From NCBI RefSeq assembly GCF_001660705.2, contig NZ_LYBV02000031.1, positions 186,001-250,000 on the forward strand: DNA of 64,000 nt. The letters are read 5' to 3'. Positions 55,379 to 64,000 of the stretch are shown here, piece after piece. The number at the start of each line of letters is the position of its first letter. The first letter of the stretch is position 1. Source of the DNA: Saccharicrinis aurantiacus (GTDB lineage: Bacteria; Bacteroidota; Bacteroidia; Bacteroidales; Marinilabiliaceae). The translations under genes were made by a program, and so were the position numbers. The notes beneath the pieces are model-generated. The model saw only the letters and a list, made by a program, of their open reading frames with translations. It searched no databases and was not told the origin of the DNA.

Positions 55379-56854
55379 CTATACAATGGCTTTCATTGCA
55401 CCCATTGCACCTCTTAACTCAGCACCAATAATTTCTACATCGTGGAAACGGATGGCTTCGTTAATTTCAACTAATTCCATATTGCTTACAGAAGCATCTT
55501 TTCCTTCGTTGAAGTTTTTACCGATAATATCAGTTTCAACTTTCTTCATGAAATCAACCAATAAAGGCTTACAAGCGTGATCGAATAGGTAACATCCGTA
55601 CTCAGCAGTATCAGAAATTACATTGTTCATCTCGTATAATTTTTTACGAGCGATAGTGTTTGCAATTAGTGGAGTTTCGTGTAATGACTCGTAGTAAGCG
55701 CTCTCTTCTTTAATACCAGCATCAGTCATTGCTTCAAATGCTAATTCAACACCTGATTTTACAAAAGCAACTAATAAAGTAGCATTATCGAAATATTCTT
55801 GCTCAGAGATTTCAACATCGCCAGCAGGAGTTTTCTCAAATTCTGTTTCGCCAGTTTCAGCTCTCCAAGTTAATAGGTTTTTATCATTGTTAGCCCAATC
55901 AGCCATCATCGTAGAAGAAAATTCTCCGCTCATGATATCATCCATATGCTTTTGGAATAATGGGCGCATGATATCTTTTAATTCTTCTGATAATTTGAAA
56001 GCTTCAACTTTAGCAGGGTTTGAAAGGCGATCCATCATGTTAGTGATACCACCAATTTTTAATGCTTCAGTAATTACTTCCCATCCGTATTGGATTAATT
56101 TAGAAGCGTACCCTTTATCGATTCCTTTTTCAACCATCTTGTTAAAGGAAAGAATAGAACCAGTTTGTAATAAACCACAAAGGATAGTTTGCTCACCCAT
56201 AAGGTCAGACTTAACTTCAGCTACAAAAGATGAATGTAATACACCAGCTCTGTGACCACCCGTACCTACAGCATAAGCTTTTGCGATTTCTAATCCGTCG
56301 CCATTAGGATCGTTTTCTGGGTGAACAGCAATTAATGTTGGAACACCAAATCCACGTTTGTACTCTTCGCGAACCTCAGAACCTGGAGACTTAGGAGCAA
56401 CCATTACAACAGTTAAATCCTCGCGCACTTGCATGCCTTCTTCAACAATGTTGAAACCGTGTGAATAAGAAAGTGTAGCACCTTTTTTCATTAATGGCAT
56501 AACCTCAGTAACAACATTGGTGTGTTGTTTGTCTGGAGTTAAGTTAATAACCATATCAGCGGTAGGAATCATTTCTTCATAAGTTCCTACTTTGAAGTTA
56601 TTTTCAGTGGCATTTTTATACGATTGACGTTGCTCTTTAATTGCAGCAGGGCGAAGTGTATAAGAAACATCAAGACCAGAATCTCTCATGTTTAATCCTT
56701 GGTTTAGTCCTTGTGCACCACAACCAACAACAACAATCTTTTTTCCTTTTAATTTATCAACACCATCAGCAAATTCTGAGATATCCATAAATTCACAAAC
56801 CCCTAATTGGTTTAACTGCTCGCGCAACGGTAAAGTATTAAAATAATTAGCCAT
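55379..56854 (-). CDS. ilvC: Ketol-acid reductoisomerase (class II, long form)
   Basis: A 491-residue enzyme, i.e. the long class II form rather than the 330-residue class I form. The NAD(P) fold is shown by [20 protein letters not shown], and acidic metal sites follow in the C-terminal double knotted domain. It isomerises and reduces acetolactate or acetohydroxybutyrate in valine and isoleucine synthesis. It has its own terminator, so it is controlled apart from the ilvD operon. Confidence 0.97.
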   Translation of the reverse strand: MANYFNTLPLREQLNQLGVCEFMDISEFADGVDKLKGKKIVVVGCGAQGLNQGLNMRDSGLDVSYTLRPAAIKEQRQSYKNATENNFKVGTYEEMIPTADMVINLTPDKQHTNVVTEVMPLMKKGATLSYSHGFNIVEEGMQVREDLTVVMVAPKSPGSEVREEYKRGFGVPTLIAVHPENDPNGDGLEIAKAYAVGTGGHRAGVLHSSFVAEVKSDLMGEQTILCGLLQTGSILSFNKMVEKGIDKGYASKLIQYGWEVITEALKIGGITNMMDRLSNPAKVEAFKLSEELKDIMRPLFQKHMDDIMSGEFSSTMMADWANNDKNLLTWRAETGETEFEKTPAGDVEISEQEYFDNATLLVAFVKSGVELAFEAMTDAGIKEESAYYESLHETPLIANTIARKKLYEMNNVISDTAEYGCYLFDHACKPLLVDFMKKVETDIIGKNFNEGKDASVSNMELVEINEAIRFHDVEIIGAELRGAMGAMKAIV

Positions 56855-57052
56855 CTTTTATATTTTATAATGTGATTAACTTAAAAATAAACAATTGATT
56901 TATAATTAAATGAGGAGAGTATTAAACTCTGCCATGCAATGTACAAATCATGATGTTACAAATCAACATATAAAAAATGAAGCTGAATACAGACAAAAGA
57001 GGATAATTTAGGTACTTTTCGTGGATTGTATATTCTTTGTATGAATATGCAT

Positions 57053-57934
57053 TCAGGAATCAGAGTACGAAGTCCTAAATTTATGAGGCGTGATACCTGT
57101 GTTCTTTTTAAAAAACTTTGTAAAATAAGACTGATCTGTAAAATTTAATTGGTCAGCTATTTGTGTGACTGTTAGGTTTGTATGTATTAGGAGTCGTTTT
57201 ATTTCTAGGATTTGTTTTGATTGTAGTATGTCGTTAGAAGTTCTACCTGTGAGTTGTCTAATGGTTTGCGTAAGATGATTAGAAGTAATGTTTAGCTTCT
57301 CAGCATATTGATTTACGCTTAAATTATTTTGGTAATTTTCCTCAACTAACTGAAAAAAACGTTTTACCAATAAATGACCTTTACCTGTACTTAGTTCGTA
57401 CTCATCACTTTTGTAAAGTGACGCACAGTAATTTAATATGGTATCAAGTAAAGATCTTAATAACTCCATATTAGGGGAGTCGGATTTTGTTGTAACTACA
57501 ATGGCTTGTGTAAATAATTGAATTAGAAATCTAGCATCATTCTCATCTGAGAAAATCAAAGGTGGATTATCTTGATTGATGGTGAAAAAGAATGGAAATT
57601 CTAATAAGCGATTATTGTTATTCTTATTTATAAGATAGAATTCGGAGGTAAAAATAAATATGTAACCTTCAATATCCGATGAAAACTCAATTTTATGTGC
57701 CTGCCCAGGCGACATAAAAAATACTGTGTTGGGCTCAATTTTATATTTGCTACTATCGATAACATGAAAGCCTGATCCTTTGGTAAGAAATAATACTTCA
57801 AAAAAGTCGTGGCGATGTGGGTAGCTAACTTTAAAGTGGCGGTTTGCATCAAATACCTCAACCTGAAATTGACGGCTTAAGTGTTTAGCGTTGCTAAATG
57901 AATTTAAACTATATGTTGGGATATTTTGAGCCAC
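57053..57934 (-). CDS. AraC-family transcriptional regulator
   Basis: A 293-residue protein with an N-terminal cupin-like effector domain (HRHDFFEVLFLTKGSGFHVI) and a C-terminal double helix-turn-helix AraC domain (about 190-290, ending NFTDQSYFTKFFKKNTGITPH). The frame is closed upstream by a stop, and GTG at 57934 is the best start. It is the only transcription factor near ilvC, about 200 bases away, but no evidence ties it to branched-chain synthesis. A truncated kinase gene lies just upstream of it. Confidence 0.92.
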   Translation of the reverse strand: MAQNIPTYSLNSFSNAKHLSRQFQVEVFDANRHFKVSYPHRHDFFEVLFLTKGSGFHVIDSSKYKIEPNTVFFMSPGQAHKIEFSSDIEGYIFIFTSEFYLINKNNNNRLLEFPFFFTINQDNPPLIFSDENDARFLIQLFTQAIVVTTKSDSPNMELLRSLLDTILNYCASLYKSDEYELSTGKGHLLVKRFFQLVEENYQNNLSVNQYAEKLNITSNHLTQTIRQLTGRTSNDILQSKQILEIKRLLIHTNLTVTQIADQLNFTDQSYFTKFFKKNTGITPHKFRTSYSDS

Positions 57935-58011
57935 AAAGCAGTTTTTAATTTGTTAATTGCTATCGCAAAAATAAGACTTCAGAATGATAACAACAATGAT
58001 ATTAAAACACT

Positions 58012-58227
58012 TTACTTTTTAGGTAGTTCAATTATAAACTCAGTTCCTTCTCCAATTTTGGTATTAACTTTTATTTGGCCATGTAGTTTATCTGTGAGCT
58101 TTTTAATTATAGAGAGTCCTAAGCCATTTGAACTTTCACCATTGGTTGGTCTTGCTGAAAGTTTTTGGAAAAGTTTAAACATCAGTTTTTGGTCTTCTTC
58201 AGTAATCCCAGGCCCTTCATCTTTTAT
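58012..58227 (-). pseudogene. Remnant of a histidine kinase (C-terminal HATPase fragment only)
   Basis: On the - strand, about 70 codons preceded immediately by a stop read KDEGPGITEEDQKLMFKLFQ, then NGLGLSIIKKLTD and GEGTEFIIELPKK. These are the G1, G2 and final strand of a histidine kinase ATPase domain. The rest of the HATPase, the N box, HisKA and any sensor are missing; no start codon precedes the fragment and the DNA upstream is plain AT-rich sequence. It is a broken gene. The frame seen on the other strand over the same bases is its shadow. Confidence 0.85.
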
Positions 58228-58347
58228 TTAGATAAAACTACTATATCTGTTAATTATGTTCTGGGCTATAAATGTATCCAATATTTATTAGTAATGATTC
58301 AAATAATAATTTTTAGTTATTTAATTTACTAGTATTGTGATTATGGT

Positions 58348-58355
58348 TATGTTTG
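58348..58355 (+). promoter_or_regulatory. Possible -7 box of the prenyltransferase gene
   Basis: TATGTTTG matches TAnnTTTG, 24 bases before the ATG. No -33 TTTG at the usual spacing is present. Confidence 0.4.
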
Positions 58356-58379
58356 TACTGTTAACTAAATCTATATGAT

Positions 58380-59093
58380 ATGAAAAGTGTACCTAAACAT
58401 GTTGGCATCATCATGGACGGAAATGGCAGGTGGGCCGAGCAGAGAGGAAAACAAAGATGGCAGGGACATATTGCAGGAGCAGAGAATATTGATAATATAT
58501 TATATCATGCAATAAGTTTGGGGGTTGAAACATTAACTGTCTATGCATTATCATTAGATAATATAGAAAAACGATTTGATGAGGAGAAACAACATTTGTT
58601 TAGACTATTTTATTCCAAATTAGGTTATGCCAAAAAGAAGTTAAATAAGGAACATATTCGTTTGAGATTTTTAGGTGATTTAACTAAATTACCTATTCAT
58701 ATTCAGGAAAGGGCTGATGACGTAACTCTCGCAACTTCAGAAAATAATAAAGGTACTTTAGCAATTGCTATGGCTTATGGGGGACAAAATGAGATAAAAC
58801 GTGCCGTAGAAAAAGCCTATGCAAATTCCTCAGATGATTTTACTAAATATCTTGATTCAATAGATTTTCCACCTCTGGATCTTATAATTAGAACAGGTGT
58901 TCAAGATCCTACTATAACACGACTTTCTGATTTTATGCTTTGGCAGTCTGCGTACGCAGAGATTTATTCGACACCTGTATATTGGCCAGATTTTGATTGT
59001 GAAGAATTTAATATTGCAATTCATAAGTTCAAAGAAAGTGAACGTAAATTTGGAGCTGTTTTAGCTCAGAGAAAAGATTGGGGTGGATTTTAG
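58380..59093 (+). CDS. Isoprenyl transferase (undecaprenyl diphosphate synthase family)
   Basis: A 237-residue cis-prenyltransferase. The catalytic Asp sits in GIIMDGNGRWAEQRG, and later RTGVQDPTITRLSDFMLWQ (a form of the RxSxFxxW region) and the C-terminal YWPDFDCEEF are present. It elongates isoprenyl diphosphates in cis. The conserved family HGRRIS-like segments look somewhat divergent (KRAVEKAY, LDLIIRTGVQ), so this may be a second, specialised paralogue rather than the essential UppS; that is inference. A membrane protein gene follows after 24 bases. Confidence 0.9.
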   Translation: MKSVPKHVGIIMDGNGRWAEQRGKQRWQGHIAGAENIDNILYHAISLGVETLTVYALSLDNIEKRFDEEKQHLFRLFYSKLGYAKKKLNKEHIRLRFLGDLTKLPIHIQERADDVTLATSENNKGTLAIAMAYGGQNEIKRAVEKAYANSSDDFTKYLDSIDFPPLDLIIRTGVQDPTITRLSDFMLWQSAYAEIYSTPVYWPDFDCEEFNIAIHKFKESERKFGAVLAQRKDWGGF

Positions 59094-59117
59094 TAAATAA
59101 TAACAAACTAATTTAAT

Positions 59118-60296
59118 ATGTCAGAATTAAAAAAAGTAGTATATCTTTTACTTACGTTATTTAGCTTTGCTTTATTGCCATGGTTAGGTTCTTTAATTTA
59201 TTATAATGGTGAGTTTCCTGAAACTTTTTTTAGATATCCTCCAATAGAAGCTTCGACACCTGACCCGTTGAATTGGACAATTTTTTGTTTAATTACCGTG
59301 GTCTTTATTATCCCGTCGTTACTACTTTATATGTATCCAAAAATGTTTGGGTTTAAGAAGTTAGTTATACCACGTAATAAATTTAAAAAGAGAAAACTGC
59401 CTGTCTGGTTTTGGATTGGATTAGTACTTTGGGGAATTACAGTAGGCTTGCAATGGACTCATTCTTCAGTTCTTTTATGGTGGCTCCATTGGTCTGATAT
59501 TCCATTATTTTGGGGAGCAATTTTGATGATTGATGGATGGGTTTTTATAAGGAATAATGGAAAATCTTTGGTTAGTAGGCATATTCATGAGTTGATAGGT
59601 ATAGGTTTGGCTTCAATTCCAGGTTGGATGATTTATGAATTCATCAATTTTTTTGTTGAAAACTACTGGTATTATCCCTATGCACGAATTATGAGCTCTC
59701 AAGAGATTCTTATGTACGCTATAATCACCTCATCAGGATTAATGCCTTTAGCATTTGAATGGTACTGTTTATTTAAAACAATACCTAGTTTGTCTACTCG
59801 GTTCTCAAATGGCCCTAAGGTGGTTATTTCTTCAAAGATTATAACTATACTAATTATTCTTAGTTTTGCATCGATGCTTATTACTGGCTTGCTACCTAAA
59901 TATATGTTTGTAACTATCTGGGTTTCTTTACCAATTACTTTAGCTGCAATATTAGATAAATTAGGAATTTGGAGTCCAGTAAAAGAGATCTCAAAGGGTA
60001 ATTGGAGTCCTGTACTTTTATTCGCGCTAACTTATTTATTAGAAGGATTTATTCTAGAATTGCAGAACTATTTAAGTATTTCAAGAGATGGAGTTTCATT
60101 CATCGAATCACCTTTATATTGGAAATATGCTATCCCATTTGTAGATGTCTTTCATATTTCTGAGATGCCATTGTTAGGGTATGCTGGTTATCTACCTTTT
60201 GGAGTATTTTGTTGGTTGTGGTGGATAGTTTTTGCTCGTATAATGAACATTAAAACTGTTTTTAATTCAGAGGATCCATTGGCTATTTATGAATAG
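59118..60296 (+). CDS. Multi-pass membrane protein of unknown function
   Basis: A 392-residue protein with about ten hydrophobic helices. It is rich in tryptophan and aromatic residues, as in WLHWSDIPLFWGAILMIDGW. No transporter or enzyme motif is recognised. It lies 24 bases after the isoprenyl transferase gene, which suggests cotranscription and perhaps a role in the export, cyclisation or use of a polyprenyl product, but nothing in the sequence proves this. Confidence 0.7.
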   Translation: MSELKKVVYLLLTLFSFALLPWLGSLIYYNGEFPETFFRYPPIEASTPDPLNWTIFCLITVVFIIPSLLLYMYPKMFGFKKLVIPRNKFKKRKLPVWFWIGLVLWGITVGLQWTHSSVLLWWLHWSDIPLFWGAILMIDGWVFIRNNGKSLVSRHIHELIGIGLASIPGWMIYEFINFFVENYWYYPYARIMSSQEILMYAIITSSGLMPLAFEWYCLFKTIPSLSTRFSNGPKVVISSKIITILIILSFASMLITGLLPKYMFVTIWVSLPITLAAILDKLGIWSPVKEISKGNWSPVLLFALTYLLEGFILELQNYLSISRDGVSFIESPLYWKYAIPFVDVFHISEMPLLGYAGYLPFGVFCWLWWIVFARIMNIKTVFNSEDPLAIYE

Positions 60297-60360
60297 TAAT
60301 ATATTAGTCAGCTAATCTGTCATAAAGAAAGGATAGCTGACTAATAATTTCTGTCGAATT

Positions 60361-62613
60361 CTATTCTTCTCCCTCAATTTGTGATTTCATCCAGGCAATT
60401 ACCATTTTAATTTCTCCATAGCTATAATTACTGCCTAGTGCTTCTTTTATTGGGTTAAGCGCAAAATCATCCAACTTATGTATTTCCTTTTCTATGGGTG
60501 CTATTTTTTCAGGAGCAACAAAATCTTTTACATCTAAATCTCCTGTTTGTACATATTTAGCTAGGTGACCTTCAATTGTCATGGTCACAAAAGAACGTTC
60601 TTTGGCAATTTCCTCTACGGTTTTGCCCGACTTGTATAAATCGTAAGATATTTGATGAGTTGGAATCTTTGGTGTTTTAGGATCTTTTTTCTCTTTTGCA
60701 GTACGAGTTTTCTTTTTGGATTCAACAATTTCTCGTGTTTCGCTAAATTCAGGATTTTTAATAGAATCCTTGCTTACATCAGTACCCTCTAGTGTGGCGT
60801 CAATAAGAGCCTTAACTTTATAAATACGTTGTAACTGACCGTAATATAGGTTTGATATATCAACCAACTCGGTTTGATAAGCTTTTACACCTTTGGCTTT
60901 TGTAAGTTCACCCATTTTAGTTCTTACCTGGTCGTGAAGATTCTTGACTAAAGGCTCAAAGTAAGCAATTGATTTTTCTATGCGCTCATTAAGTATGGAT
61001 AGGTACCCATCTTCTTTACTATTAGTTATTTTATAAATCTGTGCTCTAAAAGAATCGGCTACATCTTTAATGCCTTGCGAAGCGTTAACCAAATTTGAAG
61101 CCCATTCTTTGTGTTGTTGTTTTACCGATCTATTTTTATCCTTATTGTAACTACTTAGGTGATTACGAAGTTCCTGCATTAAGCTGTTGAAATCGTAGGC
61201 AAACAATGCATAACTTTGTAAGTATAAATTGGATGCTTCTTTTAATGCGGGCATCAATTCTTCTTTCTGTTTCTTGAGTTTGCTAAATTCCTTCAAGCTA
61301 TTATCAATAGGGATTCCTTGCGAAGGTAATTTTGAAGTAAGAATTAAGCCTTTAATATCGCGCAAGCGAGATAGTGCTACGTAAATCTGACCAGGAGCAA
61401 AAGCATTACCAACATCTATTATAGCTTTATCAAAAGTTAAGCCTTGGCTTTTGTGAACCGTAATTGCCCAGGCTAATTTAAGAGGATATTGCGTAAAAGT
61501 GCCGGCGACAGACTCCTCAACTTCGTTACTATTTTTATTAAGTACATATTTTTTGTTTTCCCAAGTATAGGGCTCAACAGTGGCCGATTCAGAACCATCG
61601 GTAAAGCTGACGGTTATTTCATTTTCTAAGAAAGATTCTACATGTCCAATTTTTCCATTAAAATAGAGCTGATCGCCCGAATAGTCGTTTTTAATAAACA
61701 TTACCTGAGCACCTACTTTTAGTTTGAGGTTTTCTTCTGCGGGATAGTTATAATCCTTAAAATCATCGGTTACAGTTGCTCTGAAAGTTTGTTCTGGCTG
61801 TTCAATTTTAGCCAAAGTTGTTGAGTTTTTTTCGTCGGCAATTCTATTGTGCGTTGTTAATAGAATTACGCCATCATCAGAGGTTTGCTGATAGTTGGGT
61901 TTATAAAATTGATTAAGTAATTCAATATCGTTGTTCGTAATTATATTATCGCGCAGGTTATTTAATAGATTTATAAATTGCGCATCAGATTGGCGATAAA
62001 TTTTATCCAATTCGATGTATAATAATGGAGCTTGCTGCAAAACCTGAGCATTAAAGAAATGAACCCCTTTGTAATATATAGATAAATGCCTCCATTCTTC
62101 ATCTTTTATAACTGGAGGAAGTTGCAATAAATCGCCAATAAATAAAACCTGAACTCCACCAAATGCGATGTTTCTTTCTCTTCGAACGGTTCTTAACAAT
62201 AAATCAATAGCATCTAATAAATCGGCACGAAGCATACTCACTTCATCAATAACTAGAAGTTCCATTTTTTGTAATACACTTCTTTTATTCTTGTGCATAT
62301 GAAATCCCTTCAATAGAGTTCGAGGACTATTAATAGCAACAGAATTTAAAGGGATAGAATTCAACCCTTCATTATCTGGAATAAAAGCGCCAAAGGGCAT
62401 CTGAAACAAAGAATGCAAAGTAACTCCACCCGCATTAATAGCAGCAATGCCAGTGGGTGCAGCAATCACTATATTTTTATGTGTTGTTTTGGCAATATTA
62501 CGAAGAAAGGTAGTTTTACCAGTTCCCGCCTTTCCTGTTAAGAAAATATGCTGATTGGTGGTATTAATGAATTGTGAAAGAATGTCGGTTAAGCTTGCTG
62601 TATTTTGATTCAT
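60361..62613 (-). CDS. PIF1-like helicase with C-terminal helix-turn-helix
   Basis: A 750-residue protein. The N-terminal helicase part has Walker A GKAGTGKTTFLR, Walker B LLVIDEVSMLRADLLDA, and a UvrD/RecD-like C-terminal motif with LAWAITVHKSQGLTFDKA and GQIYVALSRLRDIKGL. After a long coiled coil comes an HTH_40-type domain (about 650-700). This architecture is common in Bacteroidetes. It would unwind DNA or remodel nucleoprotein; the exact role is not established. ATG start. Confidence 0.9.
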   Translation of the reverse strand: MNQNTASLTDILSQFINTTNQHIFLTGKAGTGKTTFLRNIAKTTHKNIVIAAPTGIAAINAGGVTLHSLFQMPFGAFIPDNEGLNSIPLNSVAINSPRTLLKGFHMHKNKRSVLQKMELLVIDEVSMLRADLLDAIDLLLRTVRRERNIAFGGVQVLFIGDLLQLPPVIKDEEWRHLSIYYKGVHFFNAQVLQQAPLLYIELDKIYRQSDAQFINLLNNLRDNIITNNDIELLNQFYKPNYQQTSDDGVILLTTHNRIADEKNSTTLAKIEQPEQTFRATVTDDFKDYNYPAEENLKLKVGAQVMFIKNDYSGDQLYFNGKIGHVESFLENEITVSFTDGSESATVEPYTWENKKYVLNKNSNEVEESVAGTFTQYPLKLAWAITVHKSQGLTFDKAIIDVGNAFAPGQIYVALSRLRDIKGLILTSKLPSQGIPIDNSLKEFSKLKKQKEELMPALKEASNLYLQSYALFAYDFNSLMQELRNHLSSYNKDKNRSVKQQHKEWASNLVNASQGIKDVADSFRAQIYKITNSKEDGYLSILNERIEKSIAYFEPLVKNLHDQVRTKMGELTKAKGVKAYQTELVDISNLYYGQLQRIYKVKALIDATLEGTDVSKDSIKNPEFSETREIVESKKKTRTAKEKKDPKTPKIPTHQISYDLYKSGKTVEEIAKERSFVTMTIEGHLAKYVQTGDLDVKDFVAPEKIAPIEKEIHKLDDFALNPIKEALGSNYSYGEIKMVIAWMKSQIEGEE

Positions 62614-62660
62614 AAATTGATTTTATTATTGCACTGCAAATTAATGAATTGATTCGTTTT

Positions 62661-64000
62661 TTAAAACGAAGAAATATAAGTACTCAAATTTACTTCCCTA
62701 TCTAAGTTCATTTTTTTTCTCAGTCTGTAGCGTGCCTTATTCACACTATTGATTGATATTCCTAATAGGTGCGCCATTTCTTTACCTGAGAAGTTAAGTT
62801 TGATAAGAGCACATATTTTTAGATCGGCAGGACTCAATTCGGGAAAACTGGTGTTTATATTCTCATAAAATCCTTCGTTAACGGCCATAAACCTACTATT
62901 AAAGTCATCCCAAAGTGTTTTACTTTGCTGCGAAATTGATTTTAAAAGACCATCGATTTCATTATTGGATGCTATGTTTTTTAGATGCATAGATAATTGA
63001 TCAACCAGCTCATCTTTTTCAATCAGTTTTAAAGTAGAAGCTGTTAACTCTTTATTCTTTTGCTCAAGCTGGAGTTTGGCTTCCTTTTCTTTTTCTTCTA
63101 TTTCAATAAAAGCACGTTTTTGTTTTTTTATTTTATGCTTGGTATAGATAAAGATTATGAACAGTAGAATAAAGAGAACTAAAGAATAGAGAATAACATT
63201 TATGCGCAACATTTTTTTTTCATGCTCTGCAATTAAAAGATTCTGTATTGCAATTTCTTTATCTTTTTGTTGGATGCTCTCTTGATACTTGTCGCGTGTG
63301 GTTAAGAAATCAGCATTACTTATGGTTCGGGTGCTAAAGTGCTTTTCGTTTATTTCAGAGGCTTTACGTAAGCGTTCACATGCTTGCCTATACCGTCCTA
63401 CTTTGTATTCGAGCCATCCATACCTTTCAAGAATCGAAGCCTTATGGCTCATGTATCTCTTATTATTTTCAAGCGATAAATATGCTTTAGAGTAGTGTTG
63501 TAAGGCCTTCGTGTAGTCCTTTATTCCCTCATAAGCTTCGGCCAAATGTGCATAAATAACTAATAAGTAGCCTTTTGTATTTTTCGGATCCTTAAGGTCC
63601 TCAATTTTCTCAAATTGTTTTGCCGAAGCAATTAAAACAGGGATGGCTTCGTTATATTTCTTTTGCTTTAACAGAATTATCCCCTTTTCGGAATCGATGT
63701 AAGGCGTTTCTTTATTCCCGAGAGCATAACAAGAATCAAGATAAGTAAGAGCCATATTATAGTGCTCAAATTTTCTATGCGCTAAAGCGAGGTTAAAATA
63801 TCTTGATCGCAACTGTGGAGTATTACCATTTGTTTTTTTTAGATTCTTCGATAATTCAACTGATTTATTTAGATACTTTATGGCATCATCTTTTTGGTAG
63901 AACAAATAGTTCAGAATACCATATTTATTATAAGCCTCTGATAATAAAAAAGTATCCTTAAACTGTTCCGCCAAAAAAAGCGCCTGACCCCCATAATCAA
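62661..64000 (-). CDS. TPR regulator with LuxR-type helix-turn-helix (5' end outside window)
   Basis: The frame is open to base 64000 on the - strand, so the N terminus is missing; a TTG inside is not a start. At least five TPR repeats (about 63250-64000) are followed by a transmembrane helix (VILYSLVLFILLFIIFIYT), a coiled coil and a C-terminal LuxR-type helix-turn-helix with LSPADLKICALIKLNFSGKE and the recognition part ISINSVNKARYRLRKKM. Such membrane-anchored TPR regulators are typical of Bacteroidetes. Its target is unknown. Confidence 0.88.
   Translation of the reverse strand, partial: DYGGQALFLAEQFKDTFLLSEAYNKYGILNYLFYQKDDAIKYLNKSVELSKNLKKTNGNTPQLRSRYFNLALAHRKFEHYNMALTYLDSCYALGNKETPYIDSEKGIILLKQKKYNEAIPVLIASAKQFEKIEDLKDPKNTKGYLLVIYAHLAEAYEGIKDYTKALQHYSKAYLSLENNKRYMSHKASILERYGWLEYKVGRYRQACERLRKASEINEKHFSTRTISNADFLTTRDKYQESIQQKDKEIAIQNLLIAEHEKKMLRINVILYSLVLFILLFIIFIYTKHKIKKQKRAFIEIEEKEKEAKLQLEQKNKELTASTLKLIEKDELVDQLSMHLKNIASNNEIDGLLKSISQQSKTLWDDFNSRFMAVNEGFYENINTSFPELSPADLKICALIKLNFSGKEMAHLLGISINSVNKARYRLRKKMNLDREVNLSTYISSF

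Noticed and set aside
57926-58231. 101-codon + strand frame next to the AraC gene
   Set aside because: It is the opposite-strand shadow of the histidine kinase remnant, whose G1 and G2 motifs are on the - strand.
63281-63294. CTTGATACTTGTC, similar to the AAGTATC repeat
   Set aside because: It lies inside the coding sequence of the TPR regulator as a single unit without tandem or inverted copies; chance match.
1-64000. CRISPR array, rRNA operon, insertion sequence or prophage
   Set aside because: No regularly spaced repeats of CRISPR type, rRNA sequence, transposase, integrase or phage structural gene was seen on either strand.

Overview
The window looks like chromosomal DNA of a low-GC marine Bacteroidota (Bacteroidetes), most likely a Marinilabiliales-type organism. 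The evidence is: promoters of the Bacteroidetes form (TTTG, 18-20 bases, TAnnTTTG), little Shine-Dalgarno use at ordinary starts, a type B ribosomal protein L31, a ComM/YifB ATPase, a two-subunit methylmalonyl-CoA mutase, a succinylase-type DapD, PIF1-like helicase with a C-terminal helix-turn-helix, and SiaB/SiaC proteins of the type common in this phylum. The genus is inference. No rRNA, phage, recognised insertion sequence or CRISPR array was seen. REGION 1 (1-17754) is one long + strand gene string with very short gaps. It holds a chemosensory core (CheA cut by the window edge, two CheW, CheR, CheD, CheB), a histidine kinase homologue without its phospho-acceptor histidine, membrane GAF/PAS sensors, a second methylation set (CheR, a CheR relative that has lost its SAM motif, and a CheB methylesterase with no receiver domain), a SpoIIE-type phosphatase with GAF and PAS domains, SiaB kinase, SiaC phosphoprotein, and an ABCG-like transporter with extra N-terminal domains. 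No flagellar gene, CheY, methyl-accepting signalling domain or GGDEF cyclase is present, so the output is unknown; it combines receptor adaptation logic with a SpoIIE/SiaB/SiaC partner switch. REGION 2 (17813-24527): a lipoprotein, two small exported proteins, dapD, inorganic pyrophosphatase, yifB, and about 1 kb of non-coding DNA full of inverted repeats. REGION 3 (24528-29015, - strand): methylmalonyl-CoA mutase subunits separated by a four-helix bundle (23S intervening-sequence type) gene that is bracketed by inverted arrays of the heptamer AAGTATC. REGION 4 (29316-43513): a PAS histidine kinase, an LpxH-like phosphoesterase with a glycosyltransferase, arsC-like, prfB with a programmed +1 frameshift, a trypsin-like TPR protease, tRNA-His, AlkD-like protein, a class V aminotransferase, a GNAT protein, L31 and a secreted glycosidase-like protein. 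REGION 5 (43792-56854, - strand) is a complete branched-chain amino acid locus: ilvC, then ilvD-ilvB-ilvH-leuA-leuC-leuD-citramalate/isopropylmalate synthase-leuB. ilvD is preceded by a good promoter, a 19-residue leader peptide rich in Ile/Leu/Val and a terminator hairpin, i.e. a transcription attenuator. Two further AAGTATC elements without any gene sit inside this locus, directly after stop codons. REGION 6 (57053-64000): an AraC regulator, a truncated histidine kinase remnant, a UppS-type prenyltransferase with an unknown multi-pass membrane protein, a PIF1-like helicase and a TPR/LuxR-type regulator cut by the right edge. The observations most worth following up are the AAGTATC element family with its four-helix gene, the Che/Sia cluster with its degenerate enzymes, the ilv attenuator, and the prfB frameshift.
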